From positions 1 to 64,000 of the forward strand of contig NZ_JAAOXM010000016.1 of assembly GCF_011605345.1 (NCBI RefSeq): a stretch of DNA of 64,000 bases. Direction: 5' to 3'. A program made the position numbers and the translations under genes. Source of the stretch: Burkholderia sp. D-99. Lineage in GTDB: Bacteria > Pseudomonadota > Gammaproteobacteria > Burkholderiales > Burkholderiaceae. This document shows positions 11,062 to 19,128 of this stretch, in pieces; positions within the stretch are counted from its first letter, which is position 1; every line of letters begins with the position of its first letter. The notes beneath the pieces were generated by a model. The model ran no database searches. It was given only the letters and a program-made list of their open reading frames with translations, and was not told the DNA's origin.

Positions 11062-11934
11062 TCACGCGGCCGGTGCGAACAGTGCGTCGATGCCGGCCGC
11101 GTCGGCCGCCGGGATCCAGCGGTGGCGCAGCAGCGTATCGAGTGTCGCGAGGCTCGCATCCATCGTCGCGCGGCCGGCGCGCAGCCAGCCGATCACCTCG
11201 GGCACGCCGGCCAGCAGGTGCTCGGCCACTTCGCCGTCCTGGTTGCGCGGCGCGAAGTCGCGCGGCAGCGGCAGGTCGTACACGAAGATCAGTTCGGACT
11301 GCGTGCCTTCCGGCAGCGAGCACAGTACCTGCACCGCGCGGCCCGCGATCGCGCGCGCGGCCAGTTCGGCGGGAATGCCGGCTTCTTCCCAGCATTCCTT
11401 CGCGAGCGTCTCGTGAACGCCCAGGCCCCAGCCGATCCCGCCCGCGACGACGTTGTCGAGCATGCCGGGGTCGGTTGCCTTGGTCTCGCTGCGGCGGCCG
11501 AGCCACATCTGCGGGGCGGCCGCGGCGGGCGGCTCGCCCGGCGCAACCGCATATTCTACGATGCCGTTCAGATGCACCGCGTAAGTCTGCGTGCCAAAGA
11601 AGCGCGACGCGGCGCGCTCGATGTACGCGAGCGGCGGATCGTCGAAGCGGTTGCGGATCGCGTAGATCTCGTCGCGCCAGCCGGGAATCGCGCCTTCGGC
11701 CGCGAGCGCGCCGATCGCGCTCGCCAGTGCCATGCTGCGCGCGTCGACCGAGTCGTAGCGCGCCGACAGCACGACGCGCTCATCGGTCAGCTCGAACACG
11801 TCGGGCCAGCGGGCGAGCATCGCGACGTCCTGGCGGCGCACCCAGCCGACCGCCTGGCCGGCAATCTCGAAACGCAGGTGCGCGGCCGGATCGAAACGGC
11901 GCGCGGCCGCAATGCACGGAAACGTCATCGCCAT
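11062..11934 (-). CDS. DUF4743 / Nudix hydrolase domain protein
   Basis: A 290-residue protein with an N-terminal DUF4743-type region (about residues 1-115) followed by a Nudix domain. The Nudix helix ends KECWEEAGI, as in the Tnr3/YJR142W-type enzymes that act on thiamine-diphosphate derivatives or similar pyrophosphates. The canonical first glutamate of the box appears shifted (GGIGWGLGVHETLAKECWEEAG), so the substrate is uncertain. The start at 11934 (MAMTFPC) overlaps the stop of the upstream LysE gene as TGATG, a translational-coupling arrangement. A second Met two codons later is possible. Function beyond the family is not known. Confidence 0.75.
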   Translation of the reverse strand: MAMTFPCIAAARRFDPAAHLRFEIAGQAVGWVRRQDVAMLARWPDVFELTDERVVLSARYDSVDARSMALASAIGALAAEGAIPGWRDEIYAIRNRFDDPPLAYIERAASRFFGTQTYAVHLNGIVEYAVAPGEPPAAAAPQMWLGRRSETKATDPGMLDNVVAGGIGWGLGVHETLAKECWEEAGIPAELAARAIAGRAVQVLCSLPEGTQSELIFVYDLPLPRDFAPRNQDGEVAEHLLAGVPEVIGWLRAGRATMDASLATLDTLLRHRWIPAADAAGIDALFAPAA

Positions 11935-12548
11935 CAGTCCTTCAGCGCCACGCGGATGCCGATCGCGATGAACGTCACACCGGCGATCCGGTCGAGCCAC
12001 ACGCCGGCCTTCGGGCGGCGCTTGAGCCACGCGCCGATCATGCCCGCGCCGACGCCGAACAGCGAAAAGACCGCGGCCGTCTGCAACATGAACAGCGCGC
12101 CGAGTTCGAACATCTGCAGCGTCACGCTCTGGCCGCCGTGCGGATCGACGAACTGCGGCAGGAACACGACGAAGAACAGCGTGACCTTCGGGTTCATCAG
12201 GTTGCCGACCACGCTCTGCCGGAAGATCGTGCCGAGCGGCTGCGGCGGACGCTCATGCGCATTCGCGAGGCCCTGGCTGCGCAGCGCCTTGATGCCGATC
12301 CACACGAGGTACGCGGCGCCCGCGAGCTTCAGGATCTCGAACGCGACCGGCGACGAACGCAGCACGGCCGCGACGCCGAGCGCCGCGAGCGTCGTGTGGA
12401 ACAGGATCCCGGCGGTGAAGCCGAGCGCGGCGACGAAACCGGCCGCGCGGCCCTGCGAGATGCCGCGAGCGAGCACCTGCAGGTTGTCGGGACCCGGCGC
12501 GAACGTGATCGCGATCGACGTGGCGAGAAACAGCATGAAGTTGGGCAT
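11934..12548 (-). CDS. LysE/RhtB family amino-acid exporter
   Basis: A 204-residue LysE-type translocator. The N-terminal signature MLFLATSIAITFAPGPDNL is the family hallmark (APGPD/N), followed by hydrophobic segments near residues 38-62, 67-87, 110-132, 145-167 and 180-198. These proteins export amino acids such as homoserine, threonine or lysine, or related compounds, by proton motive force; the substrate cannot be read from sequence. The start at 12548 has GAGGT 6 bases upstream. The 3' end overlaps the Nudix-domain gene by a TGATG junction, and apt lies 42 bases upstream on the same strand, so the three may be co-transcribed. Confidence 0.9.
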   Translation of the reverse strand: MPNFMLFLATSIAITFAPGPDNLQVLARGISQGRAAGFVAALGFTAGILFHTTLAALGVAAVLRSSPVAFEILKLAGAAYLVWIGIKALRSQGLANAHERPPQPLGTIFRQSVVGNLMNPKVTLFFVVFLPQFVDPHGGQSVTLQMFELGALFMLQTAAVFSLFGVGAGMIGAWLKRRPKAGVWLDRIAGVTFIAIGIRVALKD

Positions 12549-12589
12549 CGTGACCTCGCTGTGTAACGTGGATTCAGGCGGGCCGGCGT

Positions 12590-13156
12590 TCAGTGGCCGG
12601 CGAATTCGGTGACGGTGTAGACCGGCAATCCCGCATTGCGCAGCAGCGCCGAGCCGCCGAGATCGGGCAGGTCGATGATCGCCGCACCTTCGACGACCTC
12701 CGCGCCGAGCCGCTGCAGCAGGTTGCGCCCCGCCATCATCGTGCCGCCGGTCGCGATCAGGTCGTCCATGATGATCACGCGGTCGCCGGGGCGGCACGCA
12801 TCTTCATGGATCTCGACCGTCGCGCTGCCGTATTCGAGGTCGTACGATTCCGAGCGCGTCTTGTACGGCAGCTTGCCCACCTTGCGGATCGGCACGAAGC
12901 CGACGCTCAGCTCGTACGCGACGATCGGCGCGATGATGAAGCCGCGCGCGTCGAGGCCCGCGACATAGTCGAGCTTCGCATCGACATAGCGCTCGACGAA
13001 CAGGTCGACGAGGATGCGCAGCGCCTTCGGGCTCTGCAGCAGCGTCGTAATGTCGCGGAACATCACGCCCGGCTGCGGCCAGTCGGGCACCGTGCGGATC
13101 TGGCTGTGGATGAAGGCGACCGGATCGAGCGGTGCGCCCGACGACGAATGCGGCAT
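12590..13156 (-). CDS. apt: adenine phosphoribosyltransferase
   Basis: A 188-residue type I phosphoribosyltransferase that salvages adenine to AMP with PRPP. The PRPP-binding loop reads VIIMDDLIATGGTM (about residues 125-138), and the N-terminal part carries the APRT pattern VPDWPQPGVMFRDITTLLQ. The start at 13156 (MPHSSSGAPL) is supported by a purine-rich GGAGAG upstream; a 13-residue longer form would start within the terminator hairpin of the kefB-like gene. Standard length for the family. Promoter elements were not identified. Confidence 0.95.
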   Translation of the reverse strand: MPHSSSGAPLDPVAFIHSQIRTVPDWPQPGVMFRDITTLLQSPKALRILVDLFVERYVDAKLDYVAGLDARGFIIAPIVAYELSVGFVPIRKVGKLPYKTRSESYDLEYGSATVEIHEDACRPGDRVIIMDDLIATGGTMMAGRNLLQRLGAEVVEGAAIIDLPDLGGSALLRNAGLPVYTVTEFAGH

Positions 13157-13165
13157 GAAACTCTC

Positions 13166-13201
13166 CGAAAAAAACGGTGCGCGAAGATCGGGCACCGTTT
13201 C
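13166..13201 (-). terminator. rho-independent terminator of the kefB-like gene
   Basis: Minus-strand stem AAACGGTGC/GCACCGTTT around an 11-base loop, followed by T-rich sequence. It lies between the antiporter stop and the apt start. Confidence 0.75.
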
Positions 13202-13238
13202 GAATAAATACGGGTCAGGTTATCAATCCAAGCCCGGC

Positions 13239-15245
13239 TCAGGCAGCCGCGGCAGGCGGATCGCGCCGATGGCGCGACAGCCGCTCCTCCGCGAGCGCGA
13301 GCGCCTCAGGCAGCCCGCGCAGCACGACGATGTCGCTCGCGCGCAGCTTGGTCTGCGGATCGGGTTCGACGCCGCGGATGCCGTGCCGGCGGATCGCCGT
13401 GACTTCGAGCCCGAGCGCATACAGCCCGAGTTCTTCCAGCGAACGCCCGACCGCGTCCGCGCGCGCATCGACCGGCACCGATTGTAGCCGCACCTGCTCG
13501 TGGTCGTCGTCGTCCGTGTCGTCCGCGCCGCGGAAATAGCCGCGCAGCAAGCTGTAGCGCGCGTCGCGCATTTCCTCGACGCGCCGCACGACCTTGCGCA
13601 TCGGCACGCCCACCAGCACCAGCGTGTGCGACGCAAGCATCAGGCTGCCCTCGACGATCTCCGGGATCACCTCGGTCGCGCCGGCCGCGAGCAGCTTCTC
13701 GAGATCGGCATCGTCGACGGTGCGTACGATCGCGGGCAGCGTCGGCTCGAGTTCGTGTACGTGATGCAGCACGCGCAGCGCGGACGGCGTGTTCGCATAG
13801 GTGATCGCGACGGCCGCCGCACGGTGGATACCGGCCGCGAGCAGCGACTCGCGGCGCGCCGCGTCGCCGAACACGACCGATTCGCCGGCGGTCGCGGCCG
13901 CGCTCACGCGATCGGGGTCGAGGTCGAGCGCGACATACGAAATGCCTTCCTGTTCGAGCATTCGTGCCAGGTTCTGGCCCGCGCGGCCGTAGCCGCAGAT
14001 GATCACGTGGCCACGCTGCTTGAGGCTCTGCGTCGCGATCCGCGTCATCTGCAGCGACTGCTGCATCCATTCGGTCGAGGACAGCCGCATCACGATCCGG
14101 TCGGCGTTCTGGATCAGGAACGGCGCGGCGAGCATCGACAACAGCATCGACGCGAGGATCGCCTGCAGCAGCGTCGAATCGACGAGATGCCGGTCGAGGA
14201 TCAGGTTCAGCAGCACGAAACCGAATTCGCCGGCCTGCGCAAGGCCGATGCCGGTGCGCATCGCGACGCCCGGCGTCGCGCCGAACAGCCGCGCGAGCCC
14301 GGTGATCATCGTGGCCTTGAACAGCACCTGGCCGACGAAGAAGCCGAGCACGAGCAACGGATGCTCCCAGATCACGCGCGGATCGAGCAGCATCCCGGTC
14401 GTCACGAAGAACAGGCCGAGCAGCACGTCGCGAAACGGCTTGATGTCCTCCTCCACCTGGTGGCGGAACGGCGTCTCGGAGATCAGCATCCCCGCGATGA
14501 ACGCGCCGAGCGCGAGCGACAGGCCGAACTTGTCGGTGATGAACGCGGCGCCGAGCGTGACGAGCAGCAGGTTCAGCACGAACAGCTCCTGCGAGCGGCG
14601 CCGCGCGACGACGTTGAGCCAGCGCGTCATGAAGCGCTGCCCGATGACCAGCAGCAGCGTGAGCGCGATCACGATCTTCACGGCCGCGAAGCCGAGCGTG
14701 ATCGCGAGGTCCTTCGACGATTCGGCGCCGAACGCAGCGATCACGATCAAGAGCGGCACCACCGCGAGATCCTGGAACAGCAGTACCCCGAAGATGTTGC
14801 GGCCATGCTCGGTCTCGATTTCGAGCCGCTCGGCGAGCATCTTCGACACGATCGCCGTCGACGACATCGCGAGCGCGCCGCCGAGCGCGATACTGCCCTG
14901 CCACGTGATGTGCACCCAGTGCTCGAACAGCATGCCGAGCACGAGCGCGAGCACCAGCGTCGCGACGACCTGCAGCAACCCGAGCCCGAACACGAGCCGC
15001 TGCATCGACCTCAGCTTCGCAAGGGAGAATTCGAGGCCGATCGAGAACATCAGGAACACGACGCCGAATTCCGCGAGGTGCTCGGCGCGTTCGAGATCCG
15101 CCGCGATGCCGAGCGCATGCGGGCCGACCAGGATGCCAACGGTCAGGTAGCCGAGCATCGGCGGGAGGTTCAGCGAACGGAACACGACGACGCCCACCAC
15201 TGAAGCCAGCAGCAGCATGAGCGTCATTTCGAGCGGGGAAATCAC
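13239..15245 (-). CDS. CPA2 monovalent cation:proton antiporter (KefB/YbaL-like)
   Basis: A 668-residue membrane protein. An N-terminal Na+/H+-exchanger domain (about residues 1-385, 11-13 TMs; FSIGLEFSLAKLRS, LLFQDLAVVPLL) is followed by a cytoplasmic RCK/TrkA-N Rossmann domain (HVIICGYGRAGQNLARML, near residue 405) and a C-terminal TrkA-C domain (about residues 580-655). Architecture fits K+/H+ efflux proteins gated by nucleotide ligands. The GTG start at 15245 (reading ISPLEMTLMLLL) was chosen because upstream in-frame sequence reads as antisense to kdsD; ATG 15227 is a shorter alternative. It is divergent from kdsD with 126 bases between. No KefF-type ancillary gene is adjacent. Confidence 0.9.
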   Translation of the reverse strand: MISPLEMTLMLLLASVVGVVVFRSLNLPPMLGYLTVGILVGPHALGIAADLERAEHLAEFGVVFLMFSIGLEFSLAKLRSMQRLVFGLGLLQVVATLVLALVLGMLFEHWVHITWQGSIALGGALAMSSTAIVSKMLAERLEIETEHGRNIFGVLLFQDLAVVPLLIVIAAFGAESSKDLAITLGFAAVKIVIALTLLLVIGQRFMTRWLNVVARRRSQELFVLNLLLVTLGAAFITDKFGLSLALGAFIAGMLISETPFRHQVEEDIKPFRDVLLGLFFVTTGMLLDPRVIWEHPLLVLGFFVGQVLFKATMITGLARLFGATPGVAMRTGIGLAQAGEFGFVLLNLILDRHLVDSTLLQAILASMLLSMLAAPFLIQNADRIVMRLSSTEWMQQSLQMTRIATQSLKQRGHVIICGYGRAGQNLARMLEQEGISYVALDLDPDRVSAAATAGESVVFGDAARRESLLAAGIHRAAAVAITYANTPSALRVLHHVHELEPTLPAIVRTVDDADLEKLLAAGATEVIPEIVEGSLMLASHTLVLVGVPMRKVVRRVEEMRDARYSLLRGYFRGADDTDDDDHEQVRLQSVPVDARADAVGRSLEELGLYALGLEVTAIRRHGIRGVEPDPQTKLRASDIVVLRGLPEALALAEERLSRHRRDPPAAAA

Positions 15246-15359
15246 GGGCAAAGCGTCCTCGTTCGTCGGGGCCACCGCAAAGCGGGCACGGTGGCGTAGC
15301 GTGGGATAGGCAACTTCGGACGAGTCCGAAGGCCCGGCGCGGCGAACAAACGCCTTTGC

Positions 15360-15365
15360 TATACT
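15360..15365 (+). promoter_or_regulatory. candidate -10 element of kdsD (leaderless start)
   Basis: TATACT ends 6 bases before the kdsD ATG, so transcription would begin at about the A of the start codon. There is no Shine-Dalgarno sequence between. The -35 region is poor (GC-rich, no TTGACA match). Confidence 0.45.
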
Positions 15366-15371
15366 CCGCGC

Positions 15372-16355
15372 ATGATAGCGAAAATCAATGACAACCGCGC
15401 GCTCGCGCTCGCCCGCGACGTGCTCGACATCGAGGCCGACGCCGTGCGCGCGCTGCGCGACCAGCTCGACGGCGACTTCGTCCAGGCCGTCGCGCTGCTG
15501 CTCGGCTGCCGCGGCCGCGTGGTGGTTTCCGGAATCGGCAAATCGGGGCATATCGCCCGCAAGATCGCAGCAACGCTGGCGAGCACCGGCACGCCGGCCT
15601 TCTTCGTCCACCCTGCCGAGGCCAGCCACGGCGACCTCGGGATGGTCACCTCCGACGACGTCTTCATCGGCATCTCCTATTCCGGCGAATCCGAAGAACT
15701 CGTCGCGATCCTGCCGCTCGTGAAGCGGATCGGCGCGAAGCTGATCGCGATCACGGGCCGCGCGGAGTCGAGCCTCGGCACGCTCGCCGACGTGAACCTG
15801 AACGCTGCGGTCTCGAAAGAGGCCTGCCCGCTGAACCTTGCGCCCACCGCGAGCACGACCGCCGCGCTCGCGCTCGGCGACGCGCTCGCCGTTGCCGTGC
15901 TCGATGCACGCGGCTTCGGTTCGGAAGATTTCGCGCGCTCGCACCCGGGCGGCGCACTCGGCCGGCGCCTGCTCACCTACGTGCGCGACGTGATGCGCTC
16001 GGGCGACGACGTCCCGTCCGTCGGGCTCGACGCAACGCTGTCGGATGCGCTGTTCCAGATCACCGCGAAGCGCCTCGGCATGACCGCCGTGGTCGACGCC
16101 GGCGGCAAGGTCGTCGGTATCTTCACGGACGGCGACCTGCGCCGCGTGCTCGCGCGCGACGACGACTTCCGCACGTTGTCGATCACCGACGTGATGACGC
16201 GCGACCCGCGCACGATCGCACCGGATCACCTGGCAGTCGAGGCCGTGGAACTGATGGAGCGCTATCGGATCAACCAGATGCTGGTGGTCGATGCCGACGG
16301 CGCGCTGATCGGCGCGCTGAACATGCACGACCTGTTTTCGAAGAAGGTGATCTGA
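15372..16355 (+). CDS. kdsD: D-arabinose 5-phosphate isomerase (KpsF/GutQ family)
   Basis: A 327-residue enzyme interconverting ribulose-5-P and arabinose-5-P, the first step towards Kdo of LPS. A SIS domain (about residues 35-170) contains SGIGKSGHIARKIAATL and PAEASHGDLGM. Two CBS domains follow (about 205-265 and 270-325: DVMRSGDDVPSVG, DVMTRDPRTIAPD). The start at 15372 gives the family N-terminus; there is no ribosome-binding site and a -10-like TATACT lies immediately upstream, so initiation may be leaderless. It overlaps kdsC by a TGATG junction and begins a Kdo/LPS-transport operon continuing to rpoN. Confidence 0.95.
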   Translation: MIAKINDNRALALARDVLDIEADAVRALRDQLDGDFVQAVALLLGCRGRVVVSGIGKSGHIARKIAATLASTGTPAFFVHPAEASHGDLGMVTSDDVFIGISYSGESEELVAILPLVKRIGAKLIAITGRAESSLGTLADVNLNAAVSKEACPLNLAPTASTTAALALGDALAVAVLDARGFGSEDFARSHPGGALGRRLLTYVRDVMRSGDDVPSVGLDATLSDALFQITAKRLGMTAVVDAGGKVVGIFTDGDLRRVLARDDDFRTLSITDVMTRDPRTIAPDHLAVEAVELMERYRINQMLVVDADGALIGALNMHDLFSKKVI

Positions 16356-16891
16356 TGAGCGCAGCGCTGACTGCGGCCGAACGCGCGAGCCGCGTGAAGC
16401 TGATGATTTTCGACGTCGACGGCGTGCTGACCGACGGCGGCCTGCTGTTTACAGCGGCCGGCGACACGATGAAGTCGTTCAATTCGCTCGACGGCCACGG
16501 CGTGAAGCTGCTCGGCGAAGCCGGCATCGCAACCGCGATCATCACGGGCCGCCGCTCGGAAATCGTCGCGGCACGCGCGAAGGAAATGAAGATCGCGCAC
16601 CTGTTCCAGGGCGTCGAGAACAAGCTCACCGTATTCACCGACCTGATCGCATCGCTCGGCCTTACCGCCGACCAGTGCGGCTACATGGGCGACGACTGGC
16701 CCGACCTGCCCGTGATGCTGCGCTGCGGCTTCGCGACGGCCCCCGCGAATGCGCACCCCGAGGTGATCGCCCGCGCGCACTGGGTGGCCGAGGCCCGTGG
16801 CGGCCAGGGCGCCGTGCGCGAAGTCTGCGACGCGATCCTGCGCGCGCAGCGCCGCTACGACGCGCTGCTCGCGGCCGCCTGCGGAGCCTGA
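16355..16891 (+). CDS. kdsC: 3-deoxy-D-manno-octulosonate 8-phosphate phosphatase
   Basis: A 178-residue C0-type HAD phosphatase that converts Kdo-8-P to Kdo. Motif I is MIFDVDGVLTDGG (Asp nucleophile near residue 20), motif II is IITGRRS (about residue 64), and motif IV is CGYMGDDWPDLPVM (about residues 107-120). No cap domain, as expected of the tetrameric family. ATG 16355 overlaps the kdsD stop (TGATG) and lptC follows 3 bases after its stop, which shows tight operon packing. The product feeds the LPS inner-core pathway in the cytoplasm. Confidence 0.95.
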   Translation: MSAALTAAERASRVKLMIFDVDGVLTDGGLLFTAAGDTMKSFNSLDGHGVKLLGEAGIATAIITGRRSEIVAARAKEMKIAHLFQGVENKLTVFTDLIASLGLTADQCGYMGDDWPDLPVMLRCGFATAPANAHPEVIARAHWVAEARGGQGAVREVCDAILRAQRRYDALLAAACGA

Positions 16892-16894
16892 CGG

Positions 16895-17509
16895 ATGAAC
16901 ACGCATTTCCGCTGGACCCAGCTGCTGCCGCTCGTCGCGGTCGCCGCGCTCGCGGGCATCACGTGGTGGCTGCTGCAGGCCACGCTGCCGCCGCCCGGCG
17001 AAGGCACCGTGCAGCCGAAGCGCCACACGCCCGACTATTTCGCGGACAACTTCTCGGTCACCGAGCTCGACCAGTCCGGCTCGACCCAGTATCGGCTGAC
17101 GGCCGCGAAGCTGATCCATTACGAAGACACTGAAGACAGCGACCTGACCGATCCGGCCATGCGCGCGTTCCAGCCCGGCAAGCCCGTCGTGACGACCACC
17201 GCGAAGCGCGGCACCGTCAACGGCGACGTGTCGATCGTCGATTTGTACGACAATGCGCGCATCCTCCGTGCGGCCGGCGGCGGCGATCCGCAGATGCAGG
17301 CCGATTCCCAGCATTTCCGGATCTTCGTCAATGACGATGTGATCCAGACCGAAAAGCCGGTTAAACTTCAGCGCGGCCTGTCGCTCGTCAATGCGACCGA
17401 CGGCATGAAGTACAACAACGTCACCCGGGTCATCGAGCTTTACGGCAACGTGCGCGGCACGATCGCCGCCGCGGACACGTCCGGCGGCTCGAAAGGTCAA
17501 CCCAAGTGA
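16895..17509 (+). CDS. lptC: LPS export protein LptC (bitopic, inner membrane/periplasm)
   Basis: A 204-residue protein with a single N-terminal TM anchor (LLPLVAVAALAGITWWLLQA, about residues 8-27) and a periplasmic beta-jellyroll domain characteristic of the Lpt bridge. The conserved DYFADNFSVTELD segment follows the anchor (about residues 45-57). LptC docks to LptB2FG and hands LPS to LptA. lptA starts within its last codons (17506), so the two genes are translationally coupled. lptF and lptG are not in this window. Confidence 0.92.
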   Translation: MNTHFRWTQLLPLVAVAALAGITWWLLQATLPPPGEGTVQPKRHTPDYFADNFSVTELDQSGSTQYRLTAAKLIHYEDTEDSDLTDPAMRAFQPGKPVVTTTAKRGTVNGDVSIVDLYDNARILRAAGGGDPQMQADSQHFRIFVNDDVIQTEKPVKLQRGLSLVNATDGMKYNNVTRVIELYGNVRGTIAAADTSGGSKGQPK

Positions 17510-18195
17510 CGCATCCCTCACGTGACTGCATGAACGAACCGTTCCCTCGACAGATTTCCGGCGGCGCTGCGCGCGCCGTCCGCGCCGCGCTCGCCGCGAC
17601 GCTCGTGGCGCTCCCGCTGGTCGGGCTGGCGCCGCTCGCCCATGCCGAGAAGGCCGACCAGAGCAAGCCGATCAACGTCGAGGCAGACAACCTGACCTAT
17701 GACGACCTGAAGCAGGTCACGGTCGCGACCGGCAACGTCGTGATCACGAAGGGCACGATCATCATCAAGGGCGATCGCGTCGAAGTGCGCCAGGATCCGG
17801 AAGGCTATCAGTACGCCACTTCGTTCGGCAGCGGCAAGAAGCACGCGACGTTCCGCCAGAAGCGCGAAGGCCTCGACGAATACATCGACGGCGACGCCGA
17901 GCGCATCGACTACGACGGCAAGCAGGATCTCACCACCCTGACCACCGCCGCGACCGTGCGCCGCCTGCAGGGCACGTCGACTATCGCCGATACCGTGCAC
18001 GGCAGCGTGATCACGTACGACGGCCAGCGCGACTTCTACACCGCGAAGGGCGGCAAGGATGTCGCCGCACCGGGCAACCCGAACGGCCGCGTGCGCGCGA
18101 TGCTGTCGCCGAAGAACGGCGGCCCCGCGCCGCTGAACGGCGCGCCGGCGAAGCTGTCGCCGTCGACCACGATCCAGGGAGCGCCGGGCCAATGA
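17506..18195 (+). CDS. lptA: LPS transport periplasmic protein LptA
   Basis: A 229-residue OstA-like protein. The signal peptide is AALAATLVALPLVGLAPLAHA, cleaved after the AHA near residue 47; the LptA jellyroll follows (INVEADNLTYDDLKQVTVATGNVVIT..., about residues 56-175) and then a low-complexity Pro/Ala tail. It forms the periplasmic filament carrying LPS from LptC to LptD. The GTG at 17506 overlaps the lptC stop and has an AAAGG upstream; ATG 17530 would give a 221-residue protein with the same mature part. The stop overlaps the lptB start as ATGA-type coupling. Confidence 0.9.
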   Translation: MTHPSRDCMNEPFPRQISGGAARAVRAALAATLVALPLVGLAPLAHAEKADQSKPINVEADNLTYDDLKQVTVATGNVVITKGTIIIKGDRVEVRQDPEGYQYATSFGSGKKHATFRQKREGLDEYIDGDAERIDYDGKQDLTTLTTAATVRRLQGTSTIADTVHGSVITYDGQRDFYTAKGGKDVAAPGNPNGRVRAMLSPKNGGPAPLNGAPAKLSPSTTIQGAPGQ

Positions 18196-18968
18196 ACGCG
18201 CTACCGAACCGTCAGCCGGCCGGCACCACGAGCTCGCTCGTGGTCCGCAACCTGAAGAAGCGCTACGGCACGCGCACGGTCGTCAAGGACGTGTCGCTCG
18301 ACGTGAAGAGCGGCGAAGTCGTCGGCCTGCTCGGCCCGAACGGCGCCGGCAAGACCACGTCGTTCTACATGATCGTCGGCCTCGTGCCGCTCGACGCGGG
18401 CGAGATCTCGCTGAACGGCAGCTCGATCAGCCTGCTGCCGATCCACAAGCGCGCGTCGCTCGGCCTGTCGTACCTGCCGCAGGAAGCGTCCGTGTTCCGC
18501 AAGCTGACCGTCGAGGAAAACATCCGCGCGGTGCTCGAGCTGCAGCACGGCGAAGACGGCAAGCGGCTGTCGAAGGACGCGATCTCGTCGCGCACCGAAG
18601 CGCTGCTCGACGAGTTGCAGATCGGCCACCTGCGCGAGAACCCCGCGCTGTCGCTGTCGGGCGGCGAGCGGCGTCGGGTCGAAATCGCGCGCGCGCTCGC
18701 GACCAACCCGAACTTCATCCTGCTCGACGAACCGTTCGCCGGCGTCGACCCGATCGCGGTGCTCGAGATCCAGAAGATCGTCAAGTTCCTGAAGCAGCGC
18801 AACATCGGCGTGCTGATTACCGATCACAACGTCCGCGAAACGCTCGGCATCTGCGATCACGCCTACATCATCAGCGACGGCTCGGTGCTCGCCGCCGGTG
18901 CGCCGAGCGAAATCATCGAAAACGAAAGCGTGCGCCGCGTGTACCTCGGCGAGCACTTCCGGATGTAA
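18192..18968 (+). CDS. lptB: LPS export ABC transporter ATP-binding protein
   Basis: A 258-residue ABC ATPase powering LPS extraction from the inner membrane with LptFG. Walker A is GLLGPNGAGKTTS (about residues 42-54), the signature is LSLSGGERRRVEIARAL (about 155-171), and Walker B is FILLDEPFAGVDPI (about 175-188), followed by the switch His in LITDHNVRET. The N-terminus has an extra Ala/Thr-rich stretch of about 15 residues. Starts inside the lptA stop codon region. After the stop, about 160 bases of GC-rich sequence precede rpoN. Confidence 0.97.
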   Translation: MNALPNRQPAGTTSSLVVRNLKKRYGTRTVVKDVSLDVKSGEVVGLLGPNGAGKTTSFYMIVGLVPLDAGEISLNGSSISLLPIHKRASLGLSYLPQEASVFRKLTVEENIRAVLELQHGEDGKRLSKDAISSRTEALLDELQIGHLRENPALSLSGGERRRVEIARALATNPNFILLDEPFAGVDPIAVLEIQKIVKFLKQRNIGVLITDHNVRETLGICDHAYIISDGSVLAAGAPSEIIENESVRRVYLGEHFRM

Positions 18969-19128
18969 CTCCCTCCTCGTGGCTGGCTGCACCCCGCCCG
19001 GCGTCGCCGCGCGGGGCCGCGCCCTGCTTCGCGGCCATGCCCGCGGCCGGGCGGCGCGCCGCGCGTAATCGCGGATGGCTCAACGCGCCTGGGTCGTGGC
19101 AAACTGCCGGTATGACTCCCTCCTCGCC

